64,000 bases of DNA from Vanessa cardui (Eukaryota > Arthropoda > Insecta > Lepidoptera > Nymphalidae). Location: positions 8,372,501-8,436,500 of the forward strand of contig NC_061140.1 of assembly GCF_905220365.1 (NCBI RefSeq). Direction: 5' to 3'. How positions within the stretch are numbered: the first letter of the stretch is position 1; the number at the start of each line of letters is the position of its first letter. A program made the translations under genes and the position numbers. Below are positions 48,576 through 62,200 of this stretch, piece after piece. The notes under the pieces were generated by a model that worked only from the letters and a program-made list of their open reading frames with translations, did no database searches and was not told where the DNA came from.

Positions 48576-50999
48576 ATGGTACCATACATGTCCTTTTGGA
48601 CGTATTCGACCGTGGCGACCAATTCAAATGGAGATTCACCAACTGCTCAGGACATATCATAGTTAAAAAGCGTACACACAGAAGTGATGATGGAACACAA
48701 ATCTGAGATAAACAGAACGTATTCATGCTGAGATACTTCACGCGCTTTCCGAAACACAAAAGTGTGAACATTTCAAATTCTCAATAGTTATAATGTCTTA
48801 AAAGTAAATTCGAATCCTGCAACTAAACAAAACACATAGTATGAATCATGCTAACGAGATCGATGGCTCGTTAGATGACTTAATAGTAAAATATTATATC
48901 TATGTCGATGTTTCATCGGCCATTCTTATCGTATTGTCTCGTATAATTCCCATGAACTGTTTTTATATTCAAATAATTTATAACATTTACTTGTATCATA
49001 TAAATTAAATACTACTAAGATAAGATTTTTTAATTATTTATTTTAAGAAGCCAAAAGAAATAATTGTCCATCTGATCGTTGGTGTGTGTCTGCAGAAAAC
49101 GAAACGTAAGAAATATTTAGCACTTCTTAAAAGGTTAATGTGTCCACACTTTCAAATATATGTGATACTTGTGCTTGCATTACTGGAAAACTCTTGGCTC
49201 ACCCTTCAAATATAGAACTACTGTTATTTTCCTACGTGTCTACTGGTTACTTGAAGACATTGTTAACCTAAGATTTAATTTTGGGCATTTTTGCTATCAG
49301 AATATGCTAAGTCGTATATATCAATCGTCGAGTTTCTTATTTGGAACAAAACGCAGAGCCCCCTCTCGATAAGAATATCTAATTAACTCGACAATTACTA
49401 ATAGAATATGAAGGTAAGTGCTCTTAATAAAACCGAGCCAATTGTATTACTCATGTAATTTTATCGGTGTCGTGCAACTGAAGTACCTACGTGTCGTGTC
49501 ACATTCCTTGACTATATGAGACGAGGTGTTTATCTTAGTAATATCGAATAGTATTTGTATGATGTACGTATGTTATAAATTTGTATGGTGATATTTTATC
49601 ACCACGGTTAAACCACTGAACGAAACGAAAGGAGACAACTGAGGTAGAGAGAGATAGAAAATAAAATGTGACCAAGATAAAGTATCGGTCAAAATGTAGT
49701 GTATATACATTATACAAAGATTTTTTTATTCAAAGTTCCGTAAAAAATATAACATTGTTTTCATTGAATATATATATTAATGTATATTAATATATTGTCA
49801 GGAAATTTAATAGTTTTTTTTTTCAACTTAATGTACTTTAGAAATATTTTTCATGATTATTAGCGGTTTTTAGCCATAACAATACCTTAAAGATTAAATA
49901 TATTTGTCCGTTGTTATAGAGCGATTAAAAAAATATGTTACCAGAAGCTAGCGAGCATTAGTTTTCGAGCACGACCATGAAATGTAGTCAGGGCGAGTCT
50001 TAGTCATGGGTTTTTCCTTTATCGACTTATGTAAAATATTGCGGCGAATATGTTTTATATGTGTCACTATGTTTAATTAACTATGGTAGGATACAAGAAC
50101 TGTAACGGACAATTGAATGGTTAAAATTTATCCATTTGATTATGACATACAATTTCGCGCGATTTCAATTCACGTAACATTGGAAAACACAAGCTTCATC
50201 AGCATTCGTTTGATTTTGAAAATGACGTATCAACCAATCAATAATTGTAATAGTTAATTCATACTAGGCTGTTAATGAAGAGCCATTTATTGAGCTTACT
50301 ACATGTGTTTTATAAGGCGATATTCGAAGAGACGAAATATACAGACGCGAGTGTTGACTAGTCGTAATAAGAAAGTAAAACAGTTGTACATAATTTATTA
50401 GTGAAAAACTCACTAATTATCCGGTTTTTACTTAACACGGTTGATATTTGTAAAAGCATTCGAATCGGTGCGCCACCAGTTGCAAACGGCGACTACGAGT
50501 CGGGGCGTCGGCACCACATACATATTAACGAGTTGGAACCGACCAGACAACACGCGATTCTTGAATATTATTATATACAGGAACTCCACACAGCCGGGTA
50601 GCCTACAAATTACAAGCGCGCCCATAATTATACATTTGGAATTCCCATTTCTATTTTTTTTTAACTTTATTCAAATATGGAAGCAGACTGTTAAACAGGC
50701 TACCTGCCATCACTGCCAATAGATTGCCATCCTCGGGATCTAAGATGCTATGTCATTTGTGGTGGTAGTTATACTGGCGCACACAATTACCAAAATACGT
50801 TACAAGTATTACTGGCTGGCGGTACAATAAGTGTTGAGAGGACGGTACCTAAAAAAAGTTGCACAAATCTCTACCACCAAGTAATTATTATGTTGTCAAT
50901 TACGACAGCTCCAGTAAATCTGCGACATCAAATTATATGGGTATACAGATTTCAAATCTTTTTTAAATTAATATGGTTATTTTTTATTACTAAAAATAT

Positions 51000-51155
51000 T
51001 AATTTCGGGATATTTACCATGCTTTTTATTTTTGTTCGGTGGAGCCCGATAGTTTAACATTATCTACGAATGCCTTGTTCACGAGACTCGAGTCTCGTGA
51101 GTCTCTCAAAAATAAAAAACATGGTAAATACCCCGAAATTAATACCTTTAGATTT
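51000..51155 (+). mobile_element. MITE-like inverted-repeat element with palindromic centre
   Basis: Ends TTAATTTCGGGATATTTACC and its near reverse complement near 51124-51146 form ~35 bp terminal inverted repeats. Near the right arm, 51079-51100 is a perfect 22 bp palindrome (TCACGAGACTC and its complement). No transposase is present. A relative lies at 25255-25372. Confidence 0.65.
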
Positions 51156-51469
51156 CAAATCATCTTTAATCTATTAAAAATATTTCGATACTTTCATTTA
51201 CCATAGTAACTAATATTTAGGCAAGAACTTATAATTTAAGAAATATACGGTGGTGCGTTGCAATAGATGATAGTATAACTCATTAGATCATTTCAATGAC
51301 AATAGGTCGCGAGTCTGCCACAATGAGTCAGTTGTGACGGAATCTCGCTACCAAGTAATTGTGGTTGAATCAAGGAAATAGATCCGTCCGACCAACTGAC
51401 AGACCGTTTAAATAATCCACTTTAACAACTCTATTAAACAAACTGAACTTCACTTCATTTTTACTTGAT

Positions 51470-51706
51470 AGTAGGATTTGTGCTATTCACAGATATCTAC
51501 CGTCAAACAGTACATTGTTGTTTTCCATTTAGAAGGGTAAGTGAGTCCGTGTAACTACAGACGCAAGGGCCTATAATTCCCAAAGTTGGTGACACTTTGG
51601 CGATGTAAGGAATAGTTAACATTCCTTGCAATCTGGTGACCACTTATCTTATGCGTATCAGAAGGCCCTTATGAACGTCTTCCAACAAAGTGCCATAAAA
51701 AAATAA
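51470..51706 (+). mobile_element. Interspersed repeat family B, diverged copy
   Basis: GAAGGGTAAGTGAGTCCGTG, GGAATAGTTAACATTCCTTG and GCCATAAAAAAATAA retain the family pattern. Confidence 0.55.
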
Positions 51707-53544
51707 TTTTCCTAGGGCACAAAATAACCTTGACCAAGAATATTCTCGTATTCATTCATAAAAGTGAGAATTATTAATCTGGGTCGAATTAACAATGAAT
51801 AGTGGAAGATTAGTCGAGTTATTTTCACATAATATCTGTTCCTATTGTTGACCTAGAGAGATTATTCGCTAAGTGTCGTGTGAAAGGCCGGCGAGGCACC
51901 TGGTAACCGGCGGACCGAATGAAACTTTGTCCAACACACGCGAGCTTTTCGTGCTTAACTTGTTACCTAAGCACTTAACGTTATAAATTATTTAATAAAT
52001 CTTCCTTAATTTGACATATATTTCCATAGATAAGCAATAACGATTATTCTTAGAATTTTTGTTAAATTATTAAACAGCACTGAATAACTTATCAGTATTA
52101 AGACACTAGCAAAACCGTATGTATGAATGTATATCAAATCAAATTAAAATATACTTTCAAATAGGCTCTTACGAGCAGTTTTCGTTAATTACTTATGTCG
52201 TTTTTTATATGATTAAAACAGAGCTGTGACCACTGGTTCGAAATGTAGATTCCATCGAATAGAACCATCAGGCAAGCTCTTTTATACAAAATAAAATGTA
52301 GTTATAAGAAAAAAATATTAGTCGAACGATAAATGTATTGATTTATATATACATAGTTGCAGCACTTAGTGGCAATTTTTAATCAATATCGATGGAGATC
52401 CGTCAAAGTTGAAGTCATATACGTAAAACGGAAAAAGTTTTATTTATAGACAAAGTATCAATGTCAAAAACGAAAGTGAAATATATCTGATGAATTAAGT
52501 AACATTTGGCATGTTACGAATTCGTAACAAACTCTTAGTTCAGCGTTCGCCGATCGCAGTTTACGATCAAGGCTGATCACAAGTCTAGGCAACCGGCAAC
52601 GGCTGGCGATCGGCCAAAAGGCTAAACCCAAACTGAACCTATACGGACACCCCTTGATATATGTCAGGGTTTTTAAACAATACAAGCAACAGTGTCTGAG
52701 GCTAACGACATCTTCAATACGAAATGTTTTCGAAAACAAACTTAATAGAAATGGATCTTTACATTTTAAGATATATTATACGGTGCTGTCGCATTAAAGT
52801 TAGGTATATGATAAAATATTTGTAACAAACTAAAATTCGTGACAAAATGTTAGTTTATCAAATGTTTTTTTCTTTTTTTATGTTCGTAACGTGTTAAGAA
52901 AATTGCAACATCGTATGCAATTTTTATTTTTCCTAAGCTAAAAATAAAAGCCCATCGCTTTTATTTACATTTACAAATCTTTTTCCACTGCGACTTGCAC
53001 TCTCGGGGCGTTTATACAACTCATACACATATGTATATAAAATATCATATAACACAATGATGCAAAACATGTAACGAATTATAACAAAATCTAATAGAAC
53101 ATAATCTATGTTTAAAAACATTTCATAACTGCGTGGTGGCAACATTAACGTTACGATGAAAAAAAAAAATTAACTGTCAAAGTAGTTATATGAATTTTTA
53201 GCTACATACAAAGTTTTTGTCTCTACTCTGTTCAACGCGATGACGCTTTATGTATATCGATTAGTGAAATACGACAAACAATACATGCACGAAGTTACCA
53301 AGAATTAAACGCAATTAACCCACAATTGCGAACGCTTATAACCTTCTAGCTATTTTTCATAAAAGGTAAATTAGATCCTTCCCGGTAAAACACGTTCTTA
53401 CCTGATTGAAAAGACTCGAATAATCTTACTGGAACACTAACAACGTTAGTTTGTACGCCTAACCAGTGCAACAGTCCATTATCAAAATATGACTCATAAT
53501 GGCATTGTCGTATCATTACATAGTATAAAACAAAGTCGCTTACC

Positions 53545-53780
53545 GATTTACTACTACTACTTACTGTCTGTCCTATGTATGCTTAGATCTTTAAAATTAC
53601 TCAACGGATTTTGATGCGGTTTCCTTTAAAAGATAAAAGGTTTTTTTTGTATAATACATGGACAATATAGTAAAAATATTACTAATTTTAGAAGTGTCTA
53701 ATGTGATGTCGCAAATAAACGAATTCTTACATATTTAGTATCAGCATTGCATCCGTGTAAAGCCGGGGCGGGTCGCTAGT
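53545..53780 (+). mobile_element. Helitron-like element, 3' end
   Basis: It ends AAGCCGGGGCGGGTCG then CTAGT, a CTRR-T-type end preceded by a GC-rich hairpin-capable motif. The inner part (ATACATGGACAATATAGTAA) is the reverse complement of the corresponding parts at 10571 and 48426. Confidence 0.5.
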
Positions 53781-56700
53781 GTATATATAATATTGAATGT
53801 GTCCATACTTATCTTGTTCGAGTACAACCAACACTCGATATTAAAATCGTTTAACGAGTAGTTTGTCTGTGTGAAACGATTTTCAAGTCGCACGAGACAA
53901 AAACCACGACGACGAGTGGGTGAGAAAGTTTAGTGGAGTACAAAATTTCGTACCGCACATTTGCATCTTACTCTCCTCAGCACAATGTGCTGAAAGCGAG
54001 AGCTTCAAGTGCCGTCGAGGGTTTCAATGTCACTAGTGGCTCGTTTGGACGTTTGCCAGCCTAAAGACCTATTATATTATACTCGAAAATTGATACGCTA
54101 CCGACTTGGCGAACACATTGCTTAATTGCTTTGAGTACCAATAGATCGCTCATTTAAATTGTATCGATTGCGCACAACGTATTTCTGTTCTCGTTTTTTT
54201 TTATACGATATTGATATGTCATACATGATTTAAAATTTCCATGATCATATTAATAGGAACACGTGTCTAATCAACGACGTAGGCGGTAAATATTCCAAGC
54301 GGGTGTATACTCTTTCGCCGGTTGCGGTTCGATGACGTCAAGGCACTGTCAACACTAAATGGGTCAGTAGAGGATGAAATACATTCGTATCACCCGAAAC
54401 TATTATAATAGAACTCAATTTCCGTAAATTAATTTAATTTCAATCAGAAAACTGTTACGTCATCAAATTTTAGAGGAAAGGGTAACAAAGGAACCACAAT
54501 GTTTGCATTTAAAATTATGAACTAATTATTAGAAGTGTGCATCAGAAATATATATGGGTACATTAATGGCATAATTTTTTACAGTTAACCATATCAATTG
54601 AGTGTATATAATTATTTAAATGTATTAATAAATCAATATCACTGCAGTATTTGCTTTGCGCTTAACACGTATCACGATTAAGTAAAGAAAGATTTTGGTT
54701 CGGACGTCAGATATGAAATCATCTTTCGTTGCTGACTTCAATTCTATACTGATCTATGTAAAGATTACGTAGTTTATAAGGAATACATACATTAAGATAC
54801 AACTTTACCGAACTCATTTAAAATGTAAAGTTATATGTTTTTACAATCAGGTAGAGTCGAATGAATAATAAATTATTCTATCATTTATGTAAATAATGAC
54901 TCATGTTTGAATATGGATAGGAAGTATATTTATGCAATATCTCATAGCTCCGATTTTATTTTTCTGCAACGGTCGTTTGCAGACAAAGATTGCATATATG
55001 CGTACATCGGGGCTCAAGTGCTTGGGTGCCCGGCAACAGGTCCAGGGCGCAACGCCCGATCAATACGAGCTAGCGCCGCGCCGCCGCACGCCGCCGACCG
55101 AGCCCTTTAAATCCCGTGCGTCCACAGCTACGTACAACGAGGCGCTACTATACATCCATCTCGCTCTCACAGTTTGCGGCTTCTGACGTATTCGATAAAC
55201 GCAAATAGGTGTGAGTGAGACAGATGTTGTCGACGGCGACGTTTACTACATTGTTGCACGTTAAGTATTCTATGGACGGTGAGCTTAATGTCTTGCTACG
55301 GTTACCGATCGCCAGCGCGATCTCGTTCGCACGACACGCACACCCGATTCGCTGTGTCTACTTCACACATTCAAATATCGCAATCGATGTACAATGATGC
55401 CCATTGAAGCGATTCGTGTTAACAAATGAAATGATATCGCTTTTCGTCGACAGATATGTCATTTGCAATGAATTATTTAAAAATGGAACACTGGCTTTTT
55501 AATGACAATTTCGAAATAATGTTACGAAAAAGTTTTTAAGCATTACGTTATAATTCTGATAAAATAGCGTCAGAAGCACACACTTCATAGCTGTGCCGCA
55601 ATAGCGTAAGGAACTTGAAACTATGTAAAGAGGTTTCCAAATTGGCGTGGGCGACATGCGAACTGTACATAAATCTGTCAACCCTAGCAACCCTCGTCGT
55701 AGCGTGCACATCCTCCACTATCTCAATTGCTGTCGCCCATGCGAAGTATTGATCATACGCTTCTTTAAATACATCTTTAACTGTTTATCTCATGTTATTT
55801 GCTCTCATCTTGTATATAATAATACAAATTCATATTTTACAACGAGGACTTAGAAACACATTCAACGTTTCTTCTTTTTCATTAGTCAACCTAAAATATT
55901 TGAAAATCGAACATTGACTTAAAAAAATAAACGTTTAGAATTCGAATGGTACTGAACCATAAACAGTGGCAGGCAGAAGCGAGAATGGTATTGTAGGATC
56001 TAGTTCTTTTCTCATTGTTAGAGAATATTGGTAATAATTTAAATATTAATAAGCAGCTCAATCTACAATAAAACATCTGTAATAACAATTACAGTAAACC
56101 ATTATTGTGCTATTACTTAACAATGATAAAATTAATTATTTTTAAAGCAAAGATTTTATAGTTTTATAACTTCCTCTCTTAGTGGAATGGCATCCCCGTA
56201 AGCACGTTAGGTTTAATTGAAAACGAAATTACCTCCGAGCCTCGCATTATGTAATACATAACCATTTAACTTAATAAGAAACGGGTATTTTACGAAATTA
56301 TCTAAAAATAACAGTGTATCTAGAGGCAACAAGGACATAACATTTTAGTTGTTCAAAGCTGTGACGCATCGAAAGTAATCTATAATAAAATATACCAATA
56401 TTATAAAGGAAAAGTAGCTTTGTTTGTAGACGCACACTTCTATATATAGGCGAATTAGATGAAATTCAAGTATGAAGCAAAATTAAAACCCCTGTAAGTA
56501 CATTGGCTATATTTATCAAACCAAACACCAAAATCCTAAAAAGTCAGCGGAGTTACGGGCCACAACTAATGGTTAATATTTCTTAGTGTGGTGATGGCCA
56601 TTTGGCATCAGATTGTCTAAATTCTAGTCTATCTGCCTATTTAAAATAAAACTCATATATTTTAAAGAATCGTATGACTCTAAATGAAAGCGACAAACTT

Positions 56701-58453
56701 GTCTCACCATGTTCAAAGCCATAATGCGTTTAGAGATAAAATGTCATTGAACTCATATATTATAACAAAACAATAAACTTAGGAAATAATACGCAATAAT
56801 TAAATCAAAATATACTTCATTTACGTACGCATCACACAAACATTTACAAGCACTTTAGATAACCGACAAGAAACTAACTATTTCCTAACATTTTCAATAT
56901 AATTATACATAATTTTATTCATTATGTTAGTCAAATTACTAGTATTTAAGAGAATACGAGGTGAAAAGTGCTATTACGATCAATTTCATAATGCAATACA
57001 TGTTACGTGCATAGAAAGGATGACAATAAGTAGCAATTTTCCGATCGTTTGAGCGTTCCATGACAGACATTACGAACTAATATCGTAACGCTACGTTGTA
57101 TAACACATTCATGGTAGTAACGCAATCATTCTTTATTCGAATCGAGAGAGGATGAAGGAACAGAGGACTTCTTGTGGACGAGACTGCATCCGTCGGACGC
57201 ATTTCTCATGCAAATCAAACATGACTTAAGAGGTATCACGTTACTGGCGTTATCGCGGATCTTCGAATAAATCATATTTGTATTATAACTTCAGATAAAA
57301 TTTACGCTGCACATCGATTCCAAGAACTAGCATTGATATTGGAAACGGAAAATATTTTTGTAAAGACGCCTCTATAACAATTAAACCCACAGAATATATT
57401 TTTACACATCGATGCATTTTTATTCAACTTAAGCCTCTCATTAAAATGCAACTACAATTCGTGCTCACATTGATAATATTCGTAATAAAAATGTGGTTTT
57501 TGCATGAGTAACAAATAATGTATCCATCCCTATAATACATACGTTACATCAGTTTAATACGTAAAATTTCAACTCCATGGGATAAAAGATAATGTTAATG
57601 GTATTAGTAATGTTTTAAGTCTTATTTCAGGATTACAAGATTTGACCGAATTTAAATAGTATAGCTTGTAAATACGAGTACATATTGCAACTCAATTATC
57701 AATTGTTTTCAAAGTACCTTCATATTTTAAATAAACAATAGAGTTTCTATATATTTCCCAAGCATGTGACGATGTTAACTATGCTCTAACAGTGTATTGT
57801 CCTTCTGAATTTACGGTGCGTATTCGCAAATATTCAATTATTAACAGCGTGAAATGTTTAAATGGTATATAAGCTTCAAAATGAACGAGAATCATATTTA
57901 AAAATGGAATTCCGGAATGATATAATCTTGATTGTATGTCAACGATGTATTGTCATGTTTGAATGGAGAGATTGCGGAACATGTGCAAATGAAGTATGCT
58001 CCCGAAGACCGGACGAATCAATCGGCGTGAGCGCACCGCACCCAACTCCCATTGAGGGAACCGTTAATTGGACACATCGCATTGCTCTCTGACGTCACCT
58101 GATTCAATTGCCTACTCACTGTATAAACGAGTTGAACAAATCTAAACGCAAAATTTCGCAAAGAACTAGTTGTTTTAAACTTTAAACGAAGATGACATGG
58201 CATTTTTGTGAACAGATTACTATTGTTAACGTACACATGTTAAAGAGCATGACAACATACCATTGCATGGTGAGGAAGAAACGATTAGTGCTTCTATGCG
58301 ACTTTAGTTTCTTACTTTCTCAATATATATCGAATTTACTTTACTTTTTGTGAAAACGACTACACCATTAATCAATTCTATAATAAAAAGGGTAAGATAT
58401 AAGAAAAAATATCATTAAATATTTTAAATAAATATTTTTAATATTTTTATGGG

Positions 58454-58672
58454 ACAACATCACATACATTACTCTGATCCCAATGTAAGTAGCTAAAGCA
58501 CTTGTGCTATGGAAAATCAGAAGTAACGAAGGTACCACAAACACCCAGACCCAAGACAACATAGAAAACTAATGAATTTTCTACATCGACTCGGACGGGA
58601 ATCGAACCCGGGACCTCGGAGTGGCGTACCCATGATAACCGGTGTACACACTACTCGACCACGGAGGTCGTC
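58454..58672 (-). mobile_element. tRNA-derived SINE, family C, copy 2
   Basis: On the minus strand, A-box-like TGGTCGAGTAGTG and B-box-like GGGTTCGATTCCCG; otherwise close to 25391-25612. It ends about 270 bases before the P450 start codon. Confidence 0.8.
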
Positions 58673-58943
58673 GTATAATTCAAATGAAAAAAAAAAATCT
58701 TGACCAATAATTGTTTTGTGTAAATTCACACATAATCATAATAAATCCTAATAAGGCAAAGGCAACATGTTCGGTAATAAAAAACGATAGCGATAAATAT
58801 TAGAGCGGACAGCATTGTTGAGGAACGTGTGCGTCGTCGACTTGGACAGCTATTACGAAATGACTGAAAACGTAACGCAGTCGCCCCACTTCCTTCAACG
58901 TAACATCTCCTGGAGCTGAAGCACCATTAGTGTTTTGCACGCA

Positions 58944-59284
58944 ATGAGTGCTGTAAGGCGTTTCGCGACTATACCGGGTCCCAGGCCGCTTCCTCTGCTT
59001 GGGAACTCCTGGCGCTTTGCTATCGGACAGAAACCGTGGCAAACACGAAGCTTAGATGTTACGCTGTGGAATCTAAGAGCTCTAGCCGGGGCTGGCGGAG
59101 CCGCCAAAGTGGCCAAATTGTTTGGACACCCAGATTTGGTATTTCCATTTTGTGCAGAAGAAACAGCAAAAATATATAGGCGCGAAGACTCTATGCCGCA
59201 TAGAGCAGTGGCCCCATGTCTGAAGCATTACAAACAGGAACTACGGCAGGACTTTTTTGGCGATGAGCCCGGCTTAATAGGCGT
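58944..59284 (+). CDS. P450 exon 1
   Basis: Start ATG at 58944 follows an in-frame TGA at 58917, so no longer N terminus exists in this exon. The donor is GT|GTAAGT; using it splits a Val codon and leads exactly into the next exon. Confidence 0.8.
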
Positions 59285-62200
59285 GTAAGTGTTGTCGTGG
59301 TTATAACTTTGTTCAATGAGATAAATTTAATTATGAACGGGGAAAAAATCTTTAATTATTTATGTTTGCAAACAGACACGGCATGCCATGGTCAAAGTTC
59401 AGATCAAAAGTTTCGAAAGCTCTCGTGGCTCCGGAGGCAGCTAAAGCGGCTGTGCCATCACTTGACGACGTAGCCGTAGATTTTTTGGACAGGTAAGCCG
59501 TAATTTATTATTCACTAACTAACAGACAGCCATATTTTAATCATTTTTTTATGAATAAGATATTAATATAAATTTTACTATAAACAGGCTACATATAGGA
59601 TATATAAAACAAGAATTCGATCTTACACATGACAAAGAAAACCATAATGAACCGACTCGTGCAGGTTACTTTATGATTTTCGCCTTGACTGCTGATCACG
59701 AGATAAATAATTAACACGAATTAAGCACATGAAATAGCAGTGGTTGTCTTAGTTTATGATCCACGTGTTCTTTAAAATAGCGACTACGTTTTATAGTTTT
59801 TATAGATTATAGTTGCATTGTTTATGTTTTAAAACTAAGTTATAGCACAATTAATGTGAATTATACATCAGATAATAAAAGGTTACTGAAAATTTTCAAA
59901 TATAACATAACATTTCTAGAAACTCTCTATAATTATTTATTATTCTTTGATAGTTCGTATCTTGTTTCGCTAATGGCAAATGAGCAAATGTACAAATTAT
60001 AAATGAACTACTTCTAACCAAGCGCTAATCATAATTATGTACTGCACGCAATTACAGTTTTTATGTGAACATGTATGTTTATAGAGCTAATCAATCAATT
60101 AGTCCAACAGTGCCACTCTGTTAGAACTCACTTCGTTTCTCACTCGTGATATGTACGCTATTGAGGTGTCTTTTTAATTTTATAATTGTCAATGCACATA
60201 TATTTGGCTATTGCACGATCGTGTTATTGCGTTCAATTATCGATTTTCTTTATACAGAATAACTCCCCAGGTGGAATAAGTAACATCATTTTAGAACTGA
60301 AATTTAAAACATTAATGTAATCTTCGACACAATAATAATACTAAATATTTCGTGCTAATTTGCTACATATTTATTTCAATAAAAGGACGTAAAAATTATA
60401 TTGTGTAATTGATGTTATACATACTTTTTATTTGAATAACTTTTTTCTTATAAACTTATAATAATGCTTGTTTAATAAATATATTTATCCATACACTGTA
60501 ACCAGCCCGCTTGGCTGAATGATAAATAAAATATCGGAAAAGGCCAACGGAATTTAAAAAAATACGGTGTATACAGCTTCGGACGACTCCGATACAATTA
60601 GTAATTTTCACGTGATTGATGCACAAAGAATAAAAAACGACATTATGTTTACAATGTAGATGTCTATTATTTTTAATAAATGATCTTAAAAATATAAAAA
60701 GTTCATAGTTGCTATATCAAAGCCTCATATTCTTGCCAATGATGTTTCCGCACAAATGGCGCCATTATAAATTTCTCTATAAAATATTTACAGCAGAAGC
60801 ACCGTCTTTAATGTGTTCTGGAATCGAGACATCATTAGGCACTCCCCGCTATCGCGTTATCAAAAACCTGTCGTGTTCCGAACGTGAATTCATAAAATCG
60901 AAGTACATCAGCGATTCAACGGAATGCGAACGCGAATGTATTCGTATAAAATTTACATAAATTTAAAACAATGTACATAACATTATCATGAAGCCGTCTT
61001 CATCGAAACGTTTCCACGTCTGAGTATGTTATAATACGAGATCTAAGAGTCTAGTGGCAAATGTAAGCGGAGTGCAGAATCACGGTTTAATGACCACATC
61101 CGTTCCTAACATCGACGCCGTCTGCTCGTTTGTTTTGTATGCTGTGTGTGTGCACTGAGTCACTGCGGGAAACAACAATCTCATTCAATGAAAAAGTTAC
61201 GTTCCGATTATGTTGATTTGACGCACTCACATTTATCATACTTAAGAAAATTACGAATTTTGGCTCTTGGACACATGTCCAAGAATCTGTCTTTATTGTC
61301 TCAGTTAATATTTGTATTCGTTCTAGCCAATAACTAATTTAGATAAAAATTGTTTCAGAATGGAAAATATTATGGATCATAATAGAGAAATGCCTAAAGA
61401 TTTTCTAACGGAATTATACAAATGGGCTTTAGAATGTAAGTGAAAGACAAGAATTCATCAATGTCACATTGATTGATCATGGCTTACGGGCACATTATAT
61501 TTATATCGAATTACCATTTTCAGCTGTTGGAGCGTGGGCCTTGGGCACGAGATTAGGATGCTTGAGTGAAAGAGACACCGATGCAAAGGAAATCATAAAA
61601 AACATTCACGGTTTCTTTCACAGTGTACCAGAACTCGAACTGTCCGCTCCAATGTGGAGGATATATTCAACTAAAGCTTACAAAACCTACGTGGACGCCT
61701 TGGACTCCTTCAGAAATCTTTGCTTGAAGAGATTGACGGATAAAGGAGTTTGCGCTCAAATCGCTAAAAGTTCCGGCGATAAAGTTGCAACAATATTGGC
61801 TTTAGATTTATTATTGGTCGGCGTTGACACAACGGCTGCGGCTGCGGCCAGCACGATGTATTTACTTGCGAAAAATTCAAGAGCACAATGCAGGTTGCAA
61901 GCGGAACTAGACAATAGCCTTCCTGTAGGTAGATCGCTTAATAGCAAAGATTTAGAACGGCTACCGTATTTACGCGCCTGTATAAAGGAAGCACTGCGGT
62001 GAGTTAAATTTAACGCAGACATTAAAGAGACTTTACAATCGTTATCTTAGAGGATTTAGAAAATATATAGATGTACACATATATGACACGGAGGTGCAGG
62101 TTGCTTTTGATCTGAGCTAAGTATTAAGTTGCTTTGTATGCAGCGTTACTCATACTTCCCAACGCTTTGTGGTTTAAGCGGTTTCTTATTTATGTTGCAG

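Larger units (their letters stand above)
47799..58943. other. 11 kb region between the visible Galphao exons and the P450 gene
   Basis: Besides the repeats listed, it is AT-rich and contains no recognised exon on either strand. The short GC-rich stretch 55000-55210 is the only candidate for a promoter or 5' UTR. Two CRE-type octamers occur (54333-54340, 58090-58097). It is probably intron of Galphao, intergenic, or both. Confidence 0.4.

Noticed and set aside
50401..50722. Overlapping short open frames of 65-93 codons on both strands
   Set aside because: No recognisable domain or splice continuity; a possible unidentified repeat rather than a gene.
55647..55853. Plus-strand open frame with several Cys and His residues
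   Set aside because: Compositionally random, with no zinc-binding spacing and no upstream or downstream exon.
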